Below are positions 1-7,858 of a stretch of 64,000 bases of DNA, piece after piece. The DNA is taken from NCBI GenBank assembly GCA_947500545.1, contig CANMSO010000012.1, positions 1-64,000 of the forward strand, read 5' to 3'. This DNA is from an uncultured Aquimarina sp. Lineage in GTDB: Bacteria > Bacteroidota > Bacteroidia > Flavobacteriales > Flavobacteriaceae. How positions within the stretch are numbered: the first letter of the stretch is position 1; every line of letters starts with the position of its first letter. Both the position numbers and the translations under genes were made by a program. The notes under the pieces were generated by a model, which saw only the letters and a list, made by a program, of their open reading frames with translations, was not told where the DNA came from and searched no databases.

Positions 1-69
1 TGGTAGCTCAGTTGGTAGAGCATCTCCCTTTTAAGGAGAGGGTCCTGGGTTCGAGCCCCAGCCCGGTCA
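1..69 (+). tRNA. tRNA-Lys (TTT), 5' end cut by window
   Basis: The anticodon stem TCTCC/GGAGA (23-27, 35-39) encloses loop CTTTTAA with anticodon TTT at 30-32. The T arm CTGGG-TTCGAGC-CCCAG and the acceptor strand CCCGGTC with discriminator A69 follow. The first four or so bases of the acceptor stem lie before the window. CCA is apparently not encoded. Confidence 0.95.
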
Positions 70-70
70 C

Positions 71-104
71 AAAAAAAGTATCGTAATTCCTACGATACTT
101 TTTT
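71..104 (+). terminator. Intrinsic terminator after tRNA-Lys
   Basis: GTATCGTA (78-85) and TACGATAC (91-98) form a perfect 8-bp stem with loop ATTCC. It is flanked by seven A on the left and six T on the right. It lies between tRNA-Lys and tRNA-Leu, so the two tRNAs are probably separate transcripts. Confidence 0.85.
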
Positions 105-135
105 AGTTTTAAGCTATATTGTATTACTATTTACT

Positions 136-219
136 GCCCAGGTGCTGGAACTGGTAGACAGGCATGGTTGAGGGCCATGTGTCCATTAGGGCGTGCGGGT
201 TCGACTCCCGCTCTGGGCA
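136..219 (+). tRNA. tRNA-Leu (GAG)
   Basis: An 84-nt class II tRNA. The acceptor GCCCAGG pairs with TCTGGGC (one G-T pair). The anticodon stem CATGG/CCATG encloses TTGAGGG with anticodon GAG at 170-172. A long variable arm and the T arm GCGGG-TTCGACT-CCCGC are present. It would read CUC/CUU leucine codons. Confidence 0.96.
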
Positions 220-238
220 CTAAAATGTTTTACTTGAT

Positions 239-664
239 TTATTTTCTTCCACAACTTTTTATGGATTCATAAAAAATATAGTACTCTGCAACAGGAACAA
301 CTTTACCTTTTTTACTTAATGTTACTGGTTTATTACTGGCATAATTCCTTAGGGATAAAAAGTTTATAGCATACCCCTTATACACCACTTCAAAATGACT
401 TTGGTCTTTAATTCTTAGTTCATCTACCTTAAATTCAAAAGAACCATCGTCACTAGTATACGCTCCCATACAATCATCCTCATCGAGATAGAGTTTTACT
501 GCTGCATGAGCAATAGCTTGTCTTTTTTCATCAACTACTTTTCCTTGAATCACCTTTAATTCCTCAGCCGCTGTGAAATTTCCATCAGCTCCATTACTTC
601 CTCCTGAATTCTTACAGGAAACCAACAACAGACAGCATAAATAAAAAATAATAGTTTTTTTCAT
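239..664 (-). CDS. Lipoprotein with carboxypeptidase-regulatory-like fold
   Basis: An envelope lipoprotein of about 141 residues. The signal peptide KKTIIFYLCCLLLVSC ends in a lipobox cysteine. After a Gly/Ser/Asn-rich linker comes a stretch (IQGKVVDEKRQAIAHAAVKLY...GAYTSDDGSFEF) that reads like the beta-sandwich CarboxypepD_reg module found at the front of many Bacteroidota surface proteins. Here it is almost the whole protein. ATG at 664 is chosen over a TTG nine bases upstream because it starts a clean MKK signal. It is transcribed toward tRNA-Leu. The ligand or partner is unknown. Confidence 0.7.
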   Translation of the reverse strand: MKKTIIFYLCCLLLVSCKNSGGSNGADGNFTAAEELKVIQGKVVDEKRQAIAHAAVKLYLDEDDCMGAYTSDDGSFEFKVDELRIKDQSHFEVVYKGYAINFLSLRNYASNKPVTLSKKGKVVPVAEYYIFYESIKSCGRK

Positions 665-849
665 ACACATCAAATTTTAATCTTGAAAATGATTTTTATT
701 TTTGTAAAGTATCCCAACTTTCTTTTAGCATTTAAAGCTATAGCTAAATATACAAAATATAAATTCTTGATTCAAGAATGTATTTTTCCTAATGAGTATT
801 TATGAATAAAACATACGTGTTAAGCAGTCTAAATTGATCTTTAGAGGCA

Positions 850-1578
850 CTACAAACCTATTCTTTTAAGAAAATCAGTTTTGTAACTATCCCCTATTGG
901 AATTCTCACATTGTCTACAATTACTTTACTGCGCTGTATAGCGTCAATACTCCTTAGATTAACGATATATGATCTATGCACTCTTAAAAACTGATTTTCT
1001 GGCAACTTGATTTGAATATCCTTAAAAGTCATAAGTGTTAGAACAGGTTTTTCCTCTGATATATGAATTTTAAGATAATCCTTTAATCCTTGAATATATT
1101 TGATATCCTTTAATTTAATCTTTACTGTTCCGTAATCAGATTTCACAAAGACAAATTGATTAGCCCCTGTTGCGCCAATAACATCTGAAACAATAGGTGC
1201 TGATGACTTCTTATTTACTTTTTTAAGTTCATAAATTTCTTTTGCTCGATTTACCGCTTTTACAAATCTTGGAAATGGAATAGGCTTCACTAAATAGTCT
1301 ACAGCATTAATCTCGAATCCCTCTAGAGCATATTGAGAATAAGCAGTAGTAAAAATAAAAAGAGGTTTATAATCTAACGTTTTAATAAAATCAATCCCGT
1401 TGATTTGAGGCATCTCTATATCCAAAAAGACCAAATCTATACCTGCGTCACTTAAAAGAGGAATAGCTTCTAAAGCATTTGTAAAAGTACCCATTATTTC
1501 CAAAGTACCAATATCCTCACAATATGACTTGATAATACCAAGAGCCAAGGGTTCGTCATCTATAATAATACATTTCAT
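850..1578 (-). CDS. LytTR-family response regulator
   Basis: A 242-residue cytoplasmic transcription factor. The receiver domain (residues 1-120) has acidic pair D7/D8, phospho-acceptor D53 in FLDIEMP, T78 and K98 in VKP. A linker leads to a LytTR DNA-binding domain (about 140-242) with the signature FLRVHRSYIVNL. LytTR proteins bind paired direct repeats about 21 bp apart and usually control envelope or export genes. The kinase gene ends 1 nt before this start codon, so the two form a cognate pair. It is last in the DUF6268-Kelch-DUF4907-kinase operon. Confidence 0.93.
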   Translation of the reverse strand: MKCIIIDDEPLALGIIKSYCEDIGTLEIMGTFTNALEAIPLLSDAGIDLVFLDIEMPQINGIDFIKTLDYKPLFIFTTAYSQYALEGFEINAVDYLVKPIPFPRFVKAVNRAKEIYELKKVNKKSSAPIVSDVIGATGANQFVFVKSDYGTVKIKLKDIKYIQGLKDYLKIHISEEKPVLTLMTFKDIQIKLPENQFLRVHRSYIVNLRSIDAIQRSKVIVDNVRIPIGDSYKTDFLKRIGL

Positions 1579-1579
1579 G

Positions 1580-2608
1580 CTATGTAAGAATTAATGTTAA
1601 ATCAACCATATGCCGGCCATTTTTCTCTTGTATACCCAAAGTATATAAATTAGGATATAAAAGTTCGAGTCGGTTTTTGATATTAATTAAGCCCACTCCA
1701 GAATTGTTCTTGTTTTTTCTATATACTCCAATGACATTATCTACACTAAAAGTAAGGGTGTTTTCTACAACTTGAATTCTGATATTGATATCAGTAACTC
1801 CCTTAAAATCTGTACCATACTTAAATGTATTTTCAATAAAGGAAATAAGAAGTAAAGGGTATATTTTCTTCTTCTCATACTCCCCCTTAATTGACAATCT
1901 CACATCTTCACTATTTGATAGTCGGAGTCTTTGAAGAGACACATAATTTTTGATATATTCAATTTCCTTTATTAAAGGTACGATCTCTTGGTTTGCCTCA
2001 TAAAGCATATACCTCATTAACTCTGATAAAGTTAATACGGCTTCTGGGGCATCATTTGACTTATTGCGCACCAAAGAGTACACACTATTTAATGAATTGA
2101 AAAGAAAATGTGGGTTTAATTGTGCTTTTAAAAATTGAAGTTCTGTTTCTGTTCGCTGCACTTCGGTTTCCTTTGATATCTTGTCTCTTTTATAAAAATC
2201 AACCATTAGACAAAAAATACCTCCTAACAGAAAAAAGGCAAAGAAAAAAATACCTCTCATTGCATATCTCAAATTTCTAGGGGGTGGAAATGAATATTTT
2301 AAATGCTTAAGGTTATCCAACCTATCAAAAGGAGCATGCACTGGAATTTTATTGACAATAAAATTGATCAGTATTAAAAAACCAATTGAAGCGAAGATAT
2401 ACAGTACGATCTTCTTTTTAAGAAGAAGTTTTGGTGCTAAAAAAGAATAATTAGCATAAAACACAATTGGATTAAAGAATATCTGTGACAAAAAAGCTGG
2501 TTGTATCTTACCATTCTGCACAAGAGCTATTCCTATTGGAAATGACAATAAGCAAATCCAGGAAATTAAATGGATCCAAACTTCTTTAATACGAAATGTT
2601 CTTTTCAC
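1580..2608 (-). CDS. LytS/YehU-type sensor histidine kinase
   Basis: A 342-residue inner-membrane kinase. Four hydrophobic segments lie in the first 140 residues, with no recognisable periplasmic sensor domain. The His_kinase motif QLNPHFLFNSLN follows with H167 as likely phospho-acceptor. The ATPase part has the N-box LLISFIENTFKYG (N260) and the G-box SGVGLINIKNRLELLY (about 303-318). It partners the adjacent LytTR regulator. As there is no extracytoplasmic sensor domain, the signal may come through the membrane helices or through the envelope proteins encoded upstream in the operon. Confidence 0.92.
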   Translation of the reverse strand: MKRTFRIKEVWIHLISWICLLSFPIGIALVQNGKIQPAFLSQIFFNPIVFYANYSFLAPKLLLKKKIVLYIFASIGFLILINFIVNKIPVHAPFDRLDNLKHLKYSFPPPRNLRYAMRGIFFFAFFLLGGIFCLMVDFYKRDKISKETEVQRTETELQFLKAQLNPHFLFNSLNSVYSLVRNKSNDAPEAVLTLSELMRYMLYEANQEIVPLIKEIEYIKNYVSLQRLRLSNSEDVRLSIKGEYEKKKIYPLLLISFIENTFKYGTDFKGVTDINIRIQVVENTLTFSVDNVIGVYRKNKNNSGVGLINIKNRLELLYPNLYTLGIQEKNGRHMVDLTLILT

Positions 2609-2629
2609 ACTATTACTTTTTATACATAA

Positions 2630-2980
2630 CTAGTTTTGGAAATCTATGTGACAACTATCTAGCTCCTTTTTGGTTATATATGGTGCAACTCTTCGTTCCA
2701 GCTTATCAATAACCAAAAGTGCTATTCGCTCTGCTTGTTGATTTGATTTAAAATACTGATTTCCTCGTGTCCCTGGAATATTTTCCTGTTTAATCAATAA
2801 ATTATCTCCTTGATATATTTCATAATACCATCCGTGATCATCAGGAAACTCCTTTACCTTCACCCTATAATATTTAGTATAATGATTGGATTCTGGTTCT
2901 TTTTCTAAGAAATAATTTCCAATGAGCACACCAAATACAATAATCTCAAAAATCAATAAATAATTTAAGGGTGTTTTCAT
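2630..2980 (-). CDS. DUF4907-like membrane-anchored protein
   Basis: About 116 residues. A single N-terminal hydrophobic segment (LLIFEIIVFGVLIGNYFL) anchors or exports a small soluble domain. The signature (GWYYEIYQGDNLLIKQENIPG, then QAERIALLVIDKLERR and ITKKELDS) matches my memory of DUF4907, a Bacteroidota-specific family of unknown function that is often next to Kelch genes. ATG at 2980 is preferred to the TTG two codons upstream. It sits between the Kelch lipoprotein and the kinase, 21 nt before the latter. A role in signalling to the kinase is inference only. Confidence 0.7.
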   Translation of the reverse strand: MKTPLNYLLIFEIIVFGVLIGNYFLEKEPESNHYTKYYRVKVKEFPDDHGWYYEIYQGDNLLIKQENIPGTRGNQYFKSNQQAERIALLVIDKLERRVAPYITKKELDSCHIDFQN

Positions 2981-3041
2981 ATTCAATTATAAAAAATTAA
3001 GGTTTAGGAGTTCACTGACAAGCAAACAAACAAATGAACAA

Positions 3042-4058
3042 TCAATCATCTTCATCTTCTTCTTCAAAGGGGAAAAACTCCCAATTATCATCCAAATACA
3101 GGTTACCACTTCTTCCTAGGGCAACAAATGCTCTTATACCATTATTAAAAACTACTGCATCTTGTCTTGTAAAACCTTCAAAAGAAGTTTTTTCGTCCCA
3201 AAAATCTGTATCTGGATTATATTCCCATACCGATGTAGTAATCCCGCTGCCATTATCCCCGCCAACCAGATAACCACGAGTACCAATTGTAAAGCCTACT
3301 GCGTTACTTCTGGTGACATCATAATCATCTGTATCAAGGTCGGTCAACGGGCTCCATGTCTCTATAGTGGTATCAAAAACCCAAAAATCATCTTGATTTA
3401 AGCCATTAGATATTCCTGTACCCATATACACTTTATCTCCAATTGTAAAAGTCGTAGCTTCTCTTCTTTTATTGCCTCCAAAACCAACCAGTTCTTCCCA
3501 ACTATCTGTTTGAGGAGAGTATTTCCAAAAATCTTTCTTGTCATTATCACCATCAAACCCTGTTCCTACATAACCAGAAGTATCAGAACTAAATGCTAGT
3601 GCACCTCGCCTAGGAGTTCCCGGAAATTGCGCTATTGGACCCCACGTATTATTTGCAGGGTCATATTTATGAAAATCTCCCAACTCATTATCTCCATCAA
3701 AACCCAAGCCTATATATCCATTCCCGCTATTTTCAAAAGCTACTGCTGCACTTCTGGCACTTCCTGAAAAATCAGCCAATTGACTCCAGAAATTACCTTC
3801 TAGATCATAAACCCAAAAATCTTTTAAATAATCATCTCCATCAAAACCAGTCCCCATATACCCCTTATTTCCTATGGTAAAAGCTACTGCACTACTTCTT
3901 GGGGTTCCGTCAAAAACCGAACTATCAACCCAGTTACCTAATTTATCGTCATCATCATCATCATTAGAGCAGCTTGTACTAAGTATTAGTATACAAAAGC
4001 ATAGATAAATTCTTGTATTGGCCATTAAAAACTGTTTCAGTTTACTATTTGTTTTCAT
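3042..4058 (-). CDS. Kelch-repeat beta-propeller lipoprotein
   Basis: 338 residues. The signal peptide ends at the lipobox STSC (C30), followed by SNDDDDDD, an acidic run of the sort linked to surface export of Bacteroidota lipoproteins. Six Kelch-type blades follow. The first three carry a near-perfect GFDGD(D/N)...DFW turn at about 71, 119 and 168; the last three are more diverged (about 215, 267, 315). Each blade has the R-x-A-V/A-F...GY pattern. The C-terminus is acidic (FEEEDEDD). A six-blade propeller points to a protein- or glycan-binding surface. It begins 3 nt after the DUF6268 stop codon, so co-translation is likely. Confidence 0.85.
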   Translation of the reverse strand: MKTNSKLKQFLMANTRIYLCFCILILSTSCSNDDDDDDKLGNWVDSSVFDGTPRSSAVAFTIGNKGYMGTGFDGDDYLKDFWVYDLEGNFWSQLADFSGSARSAAVAFENSGNGYIGLGFDGDNELGDFHKYDPANNTWGPIAQFPGTPRRGALAFSSDTSGYVGTGFDGDNDKKDFWKYSPQTDSWEELVGFGGNKRREATTFTIGDKVYMGTGISNGLNQDDFWVFDTTIETWSPLTDLDTDDYDVTRSNAVGFTIGTRGYLVGGDNGSGITTSVWEYNPDTDFWDEKTSFEGFTRQDAVVFNNGIRAFVALGRSGNLYLDDNWEFFPFEEEDEDD

Positions 4059-4061
4059 TGC

Positions 4062-4949
4062 TTATTTGTTTAAATTAAACTTTAGTCCCATGGATACGAA
4101 TATCGAACCGTTGGTTTCAAAATCATATATTTCATTGTTTTCATCATCCAAGATTTTTAGCTGATTCCAAGGTGAGTATCCTATCTTAATTACAGTAGTC
4201 CAATTAGGCTGTATTCTGTATACATAATCTAGACTAGTATCAAGAGAGTTATACTGTAATTTGGTATCAGTTAGGGTTTGTGAATTCTGAAAATCAACTA
4301 CCGAAGAGGCGTTTCCAAAAAGGCCATTAAAACTTGCCGTTCCAGATATTGTATGCCTTGAATAAAATTGATAATTAATTTTGGTTCGAGGAACTCCAAG
4401 ACTATAACTCCAGTTGGCATCTATTTCTTTCTGAAATGAAACAACCGGAATAAATTGAGGTTTCCCAAAAGAGGTTCCATAACCAACGCCAAAATTAAGC
4501 AAAGACATTTTTTTTTCATTTTGCCACTTTTTTGACAGTGTTACCATCGAATTCAATATAAAATCTTCATTACTAAGACTCCCCTTTAAGTTAGATGATA
4601 ATGAAGGAGCGAACAACAAATTTGCCGACCATGTTGAGCTTATAAAATATTTGAAAAACATTCTGGTCTTTACATTATGAATTTTCTCATAAGATTCAAT
4701 ATTAAAATCCAAGGATGCATTATTAAAAATGAAGTCATAATAATCATAAGACACTCCAAAACCAATCATTGCTCTTTTTTTAGATCTCTTTCCGAAATTT
4801 AAATTCATACTATACTTTTCGACACTCAATCCCCCTAAATCAGGAATTAAACTATATTCAAAACCGGCAATTTCCATATTAGGATTTTGGGCATACATAA
4901 TATTCATTGTTCCAAATACCAAAATGAAATAATTAAAATGACGTTGCAT
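4062..4949 (-). CDS. DUF6268-like outer-membrane beta-barrel
   Basis: 295 residues. Signal peptide ending YAQ, then alternating short amphipathic strands rich in Tyr, Phe and Asn (for example MIGFGVSYDYYDF and LLNFGVGYGTSF), and a C-terminal strand ending in FVSMGLKFNLNK. This is a typical outer-membrane barrel, and the composition fits DUF6268. It is the first gene of the leftward operon with the Kelch lipoprotein, DUF4907 and the LytS/LytTR pair. The substrate is unknown. Confidence 0.72.
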   Translation of the reverse strand: MQRHFNYFILVFGTMNIMYAQNPNMEIAGFEYSLIPDLGGLSVEKYSMNLNFGKRSKKRAMIGFGVSYDYYDFIFNNASLDFNIESYEKIHNVKTRMFFKYFISSTWSANLLFAPSLSSNLKGSLSNEDFILNSMVTLSKKWQNEKKMSLLNFGVGYGTSFGKPQFIPVVSFQKEIDANWSYSLGVPRTKINYQFYSRHTISGTASFNGLFGNASSVVDFQNSQTLTDTKLQYNSLDTSLDYVYRIQPNWTTVIKIGYSPWNQLKILDDENNEIYDFETNGSIFVSMGLKFNLNK

Positions 4950-5014
4950 TCAGATTTTTTTTGATAAAAGTATCTTGGTAGCGGTATTAAGAAAAAAAAG
5001 ATATACAAGGATTA

Positions 5015-5102
5015 AAACTCTATAGACTAAATTGATTTTTATATCTATCAATTCATTTATTCCAACTTCGTCGAAGAAAAATAGAGATTAGTCTATGAGT
5101 TT
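5015..5102. repeat. Long inverted repeat with nested hairpins between divergent genes
   Basis: The left arm at 5015-5030 (AAACTCTATAGACTAA) matches the reverse complement of 5088-5102 apart from one extra base. Between the arms lie two more dyads: ATTGAT/ATCAAT (5031-5036, 5047-5052) and CTTCG-T-CGAAG (5066-5076). The whole could fold as a three-way junction. It lies between the divergent starts at 4949 and 5176. Its function is unknown: a regulatory DNA dyad, a leader structure or a small repeat element are all possible. Confidence 0.45.
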
Positions 5103-5175
5103 CATGTATAGGTATAATATAATTTCAGAAAGGTAACTTCTCTCCTTCTTTTGTTAGACAAATTAATATACTCTT

Positions 5176-6492
5176 ATGAAATTATTGGTCATTACTTTAT
5201 GTTCTGTATTAATATTAGCATCCTGCTCTGAAAGAGAAGATATACCCTCACTAGAAGTGGGGCAAGACTTCACAAACTCTAATGTTAGAATATTATCTAT
5301 TGATACGCTTACTGTAGAGTTATCCACATATAAGTTTGATAGCATTATAACCTCATCCTCAAGTAGGATTTTGGTTGGGCAATACACAGACGACATATTT
5401 GGTACCACAAGAGCAGAAAGCTATTTAGAACTCACACCTTTCGATTATTCTGTATCTGATGATGCTGAATTAGATAGTATTGCTTTAATTTTAAACTATG
5501 ATGGGTATTCCTATAGTGATACCACAAAGGTTTCCTCGATAAATGTACATCTACTAAAAGATGAAGTTTTAGCACAGGAAGATGTTTTTTATAATACAAG
5601 CAAAATCGCCTATGAGGAAATACCAATAGCGACTATCGACTATTACCCAGAACCTACAGATGAAGATTCTCTTCACATTCCAATACCAAAAATTGTAGGT
5701 CAGGAATTATTCGAAAAAATTCAAAAAGGAGATGTTAATGATGAAAATGAAGTACGAAATGAATTAAAGGGTTTTACAATACAACCCGGACAACTTGATG
5801 ATTCTTCGGTTATTGGATTTACCGTTAATACTGGTGAAACATATCTCAGGTTTTTTTATACTGTTCCCGGTGAATTTGAAGATGACGAACAAACATTTGA
5901 TTTGGTTATAAACTCGACTCCATCATTCCCTACCTATTTTAACAATATTCAAAGTGATGTCACCGGAACCTTTTTTGAGCCTCTCACAAATCAAGAAATA
6001 AACTTACCATCTAATAACGCCAACAACAGAAGCTATATACAAGCTGGCATAGGAATGGTAACAAGGATTCAGTTTCCAACAATCAAAAAAATATCCGAAA
6101 TCCCAGGTACAGGAACAATTTTGGATGCAACATTAAGAATAAAACCACCACCCGAGACATTTAATGACCTTATCCCTATTAAAGATTCTCTTTCTGTAAA
6201 TATTTCTGATCAAAATAATGATCTTATCAGTCAGTTATTTAATGGATTTGGTAGTGTTTTCGCCAGTATAAGTGAAAATGATAATGAATTTAATGAAATT
6301 GCTTATGAAATTAAACTAGGTGTCTATTTAGAAGATGAATTATCAGAAGCACCAGAAATTGATAATGCCCTTGTTATTTTTCCTGAAAATTTTAATAACA
6401 CTGTGGATCGCATTGTATTAGAAGGAGAAAACAGTAACGATTTTGAAGCACAATTAATTCTTACCTACGCAATATATGATGAGAGTGAATAA
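5176..6492 (+). CDS. DUF4270 family lipoprotein
   Basis: 438 residues. The signal peptide ends in the lipobox ILASC followed by SER. Near residue 70 the sequence RILVGQYTDDIFGTTRAESYLEL is the hallmark of DUF4270, a family of Bacteroidota surface lipoproteins of unknown function. The rest is beta-rich and acidic. It overlaps the next gene by 17 nt (6476-6492), so the two are translationally coupled and likely work together at the outer membrane. Confidence 0.83.
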   Translation: MKLLVITLCSVLILASCSEREDIPSLEVGQDFTNSNVRILSIDTLTVELSTYKFDSIITSSSSRILVGQYTDDIFGTTRAESYLELTPFDYSVSDDAELDSIALILNYDGYSYSDTTKVSSINVHLLKDEVLAQEDVFYNTSKIAYEEIPIATIDYYPEPTDEDSLHIPIPKIVGQELFEKIQKGDVNDENEVRNELKGFTIQPGQLDDSSVIGFTVNTGETYLRFFYTVPGEFEDDEQTFDLVINSTPSFPTYFNNIQSDVTGTFFEPLTNQEINLPSNNANNRSYIQAGIGMVTRIQFPTIKKISEIPGTGTILDATLRIKPPPETFNDLIPIKDSLSVNISDQNNDLISQLFNGFGSVFASISENDNEFNEIAYEIKLGVYLEDELSEAPEIDNALVIFPENFNNTVDRIVLEGENSNDFEAQLILTYAIYDESE

Positions 6493-7726
6493 GTATTTTG
6501 GAATCCTAATAGTCCTATTGTTTTCAGAAAGTTTGGTTTCTCAAACCAATAACCTAACCGGGTCTCCCTACTCATTATTTGGTCTAGGAGTACAATCAAA
6601 TTCTAATATAGGAGCAAATAGCGCCTTAGGGAGAGGAGGGATTGCCCTGGGAAGCGAAGGGTTCATTAATAATTACAACCCTGCATCTTTTTCTACAATT
6701 TCTAAAGAAAGTTTTTTATTAGATATAGGGTTCCTAGGTGAATTAAATAATATTTCTAATAATAGTAAAGATGAATTAAGATTGGCCGCCAATTTTTCTA
6801 ATCTTGCATTTGCATTTAGTTTAAATGATCGATCAGGAATTGGATTATCAGTGGTTCCATTTACAGATGTTGGCTATGCTCTAGTTGGCATAGAAAGCAA
6901 TGTAGAAGGGTCACAAGATGATTTTATAAGTAATATAACAGGCTCTGGTGGACTTAATGATCTAAGGCTAAATTATGGCTATGAATTATATGACTATTTT
7001 AGAATTGGTTTCCGAACTTCTTATCTATTTGGAGCCATCAACGAAACCGAAAATATTCTTGTTGGTGATTCTTTTTTAAATATCAGTGAAGAAAATTATT
7101 ATAGAGGTATTAGATTTGGGTTAGGAGTTCAGTTTGATGTAAACGACAAATACTCAATAGGGCTTATCGCAGACTTACCAACAGTATTAAATGGTTCTCA
7201 AGATAGACAAGTAAATAAAAGTCTTGATTTTAATGCAGCCAATGTCGAAGACGAAGAAGGTTTAAATATCCCTAATTTTAAATTACCTCTTGATATAGGT
7301 TTTGGAATACGATATAAACCAATCGATGGACTTACTATAAATGCGGATTATAAGACGAGTTTATGGGACTTAACAGATCAGAGGGATGATATTGGAAAAT
7401 TTGTTGATCAATCAATTTTAAGCCTTGGAGCACAATATCGGGCAAGAGAAAGAGGTCTCAAATATTGGCAGAATATAGAATTTAGAGCAGGATTTAACTA
7501 TGATAGTGGTTACTTAAAAGTAAATAATGAGATTATTGATAATTATAGCTTTTCTACTGGTATTGGATTACCAATAAGTAGACGAGGAACATCTATGCTT
7601 AATATATCATTTACATCTGGCCAAAGAGGAAATATACAAGGTATCCTAATCGAAGAAAACTTCAACCTCATAAATGTTAATCTCAGCCTTAAGGATATCT
7701 GGTTTAAAAAATTAAAGTTTAATTAA
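6476..7726 (+). CDS. FadL-like outer-membrane barrel
   Basis: 416 residues. Signal peptide ending SLVSQ, then TNNLTGSPYSLFGLGVQ, typical of Bacteroidota OMPP1/FadL-like barrels, with many Gly-aromatic beta strands to the end (NVNLSLKDIWFKKLKFN). It starts inside the DUF4270 gene. Members of this fold move hydrophobic compounds or act as secretion-associated barrels. The substrate cannot be read from sequence. The start ATG at 6476 is followed directly by a second ATG. Confidence 0.75.
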   Translation: MMRVNKYFGILIVLLFSESLVSQTNNLTGSPYSLFGLGVQSNSNIGANSALGRGGIALGSEGFINNYNPASFSTISKESFLLDIGFLGELNNISNNSKDELRLAANFSNLAFAFSLNDRSGIGLSVVPFTDVGYALVGIESNVEGSQDDFISNITGSGGLNDLRLNYGYELYDYFRIGFRTSYLFGAINETENILVGDSFLNISEENYYRGIRFGLGVQFDVNDKYSIGLIADLPTVLNGSQDRQVNKSLDFNAANVEDEEGLNIPNFKLPLDIGFGIRYKPIDGLTINADYKTSLWDLTDQRDDIGKFVDQSILSLGAQYRARERGLKYWQNIEFRAGFNYDSGYLKVNNEIIDNYSFSTGIGLPISRRGTSMLNISFTSGQRGNIQGILIEENFNLINVNLSLKDIWFKKLKFN

Positions 7727-7769
7727 ATGATCAATTCATTTGATAATCATACTTAAAACTCTTTGGTTA

Positions 7770-7805
7770 TTTTAACAACTATTGCCATTTTTTTAACAAA
7801 TATTG
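7770..7805 (+). promoter_or_regulatory. 15-bp direct repeats, 21-bp period, upstream of the carotenoid operon
   Basis: TTTTAACAACTATTG (7770-7784) and TTTTAACAAATATTG (7791-7805) differ at one base and are spaced by two helical turns. They end about 54 bp before the proposed GTG start of the MerR-type regulator. Direct repeats are the known arrangement for CarH tetramer operators, so this is a candidate autoregulatory operator. This is inference from position and geometry. Confidence 0.5.
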
Positions 7806-7829
7806 AAAAAATATGTAAATTCTTTTAAT

Positions 7830-7837
7830 TAAGTTTG
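7830..7837 (+). promoter_or_regulatory. Candidate -7 element (TAAGTTTG) of the carotenoid operon
   Basis: TAAGTTTG fits the Bacteroidota TAnnTTTG consensus and lies 22 nt before GTG 7859. The nearest upstream TTG (7803-7805, inside the second direct repeat) gives a 24-bp spacer, longer than the usual 19-21. A long spacer is a feature of promoters activated by MerR-family proteins, but this one is weakly supported. Confidence 0.35.
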
Positions 7838-7858
7838 TTTAACCATTTTTTTAAAAAA

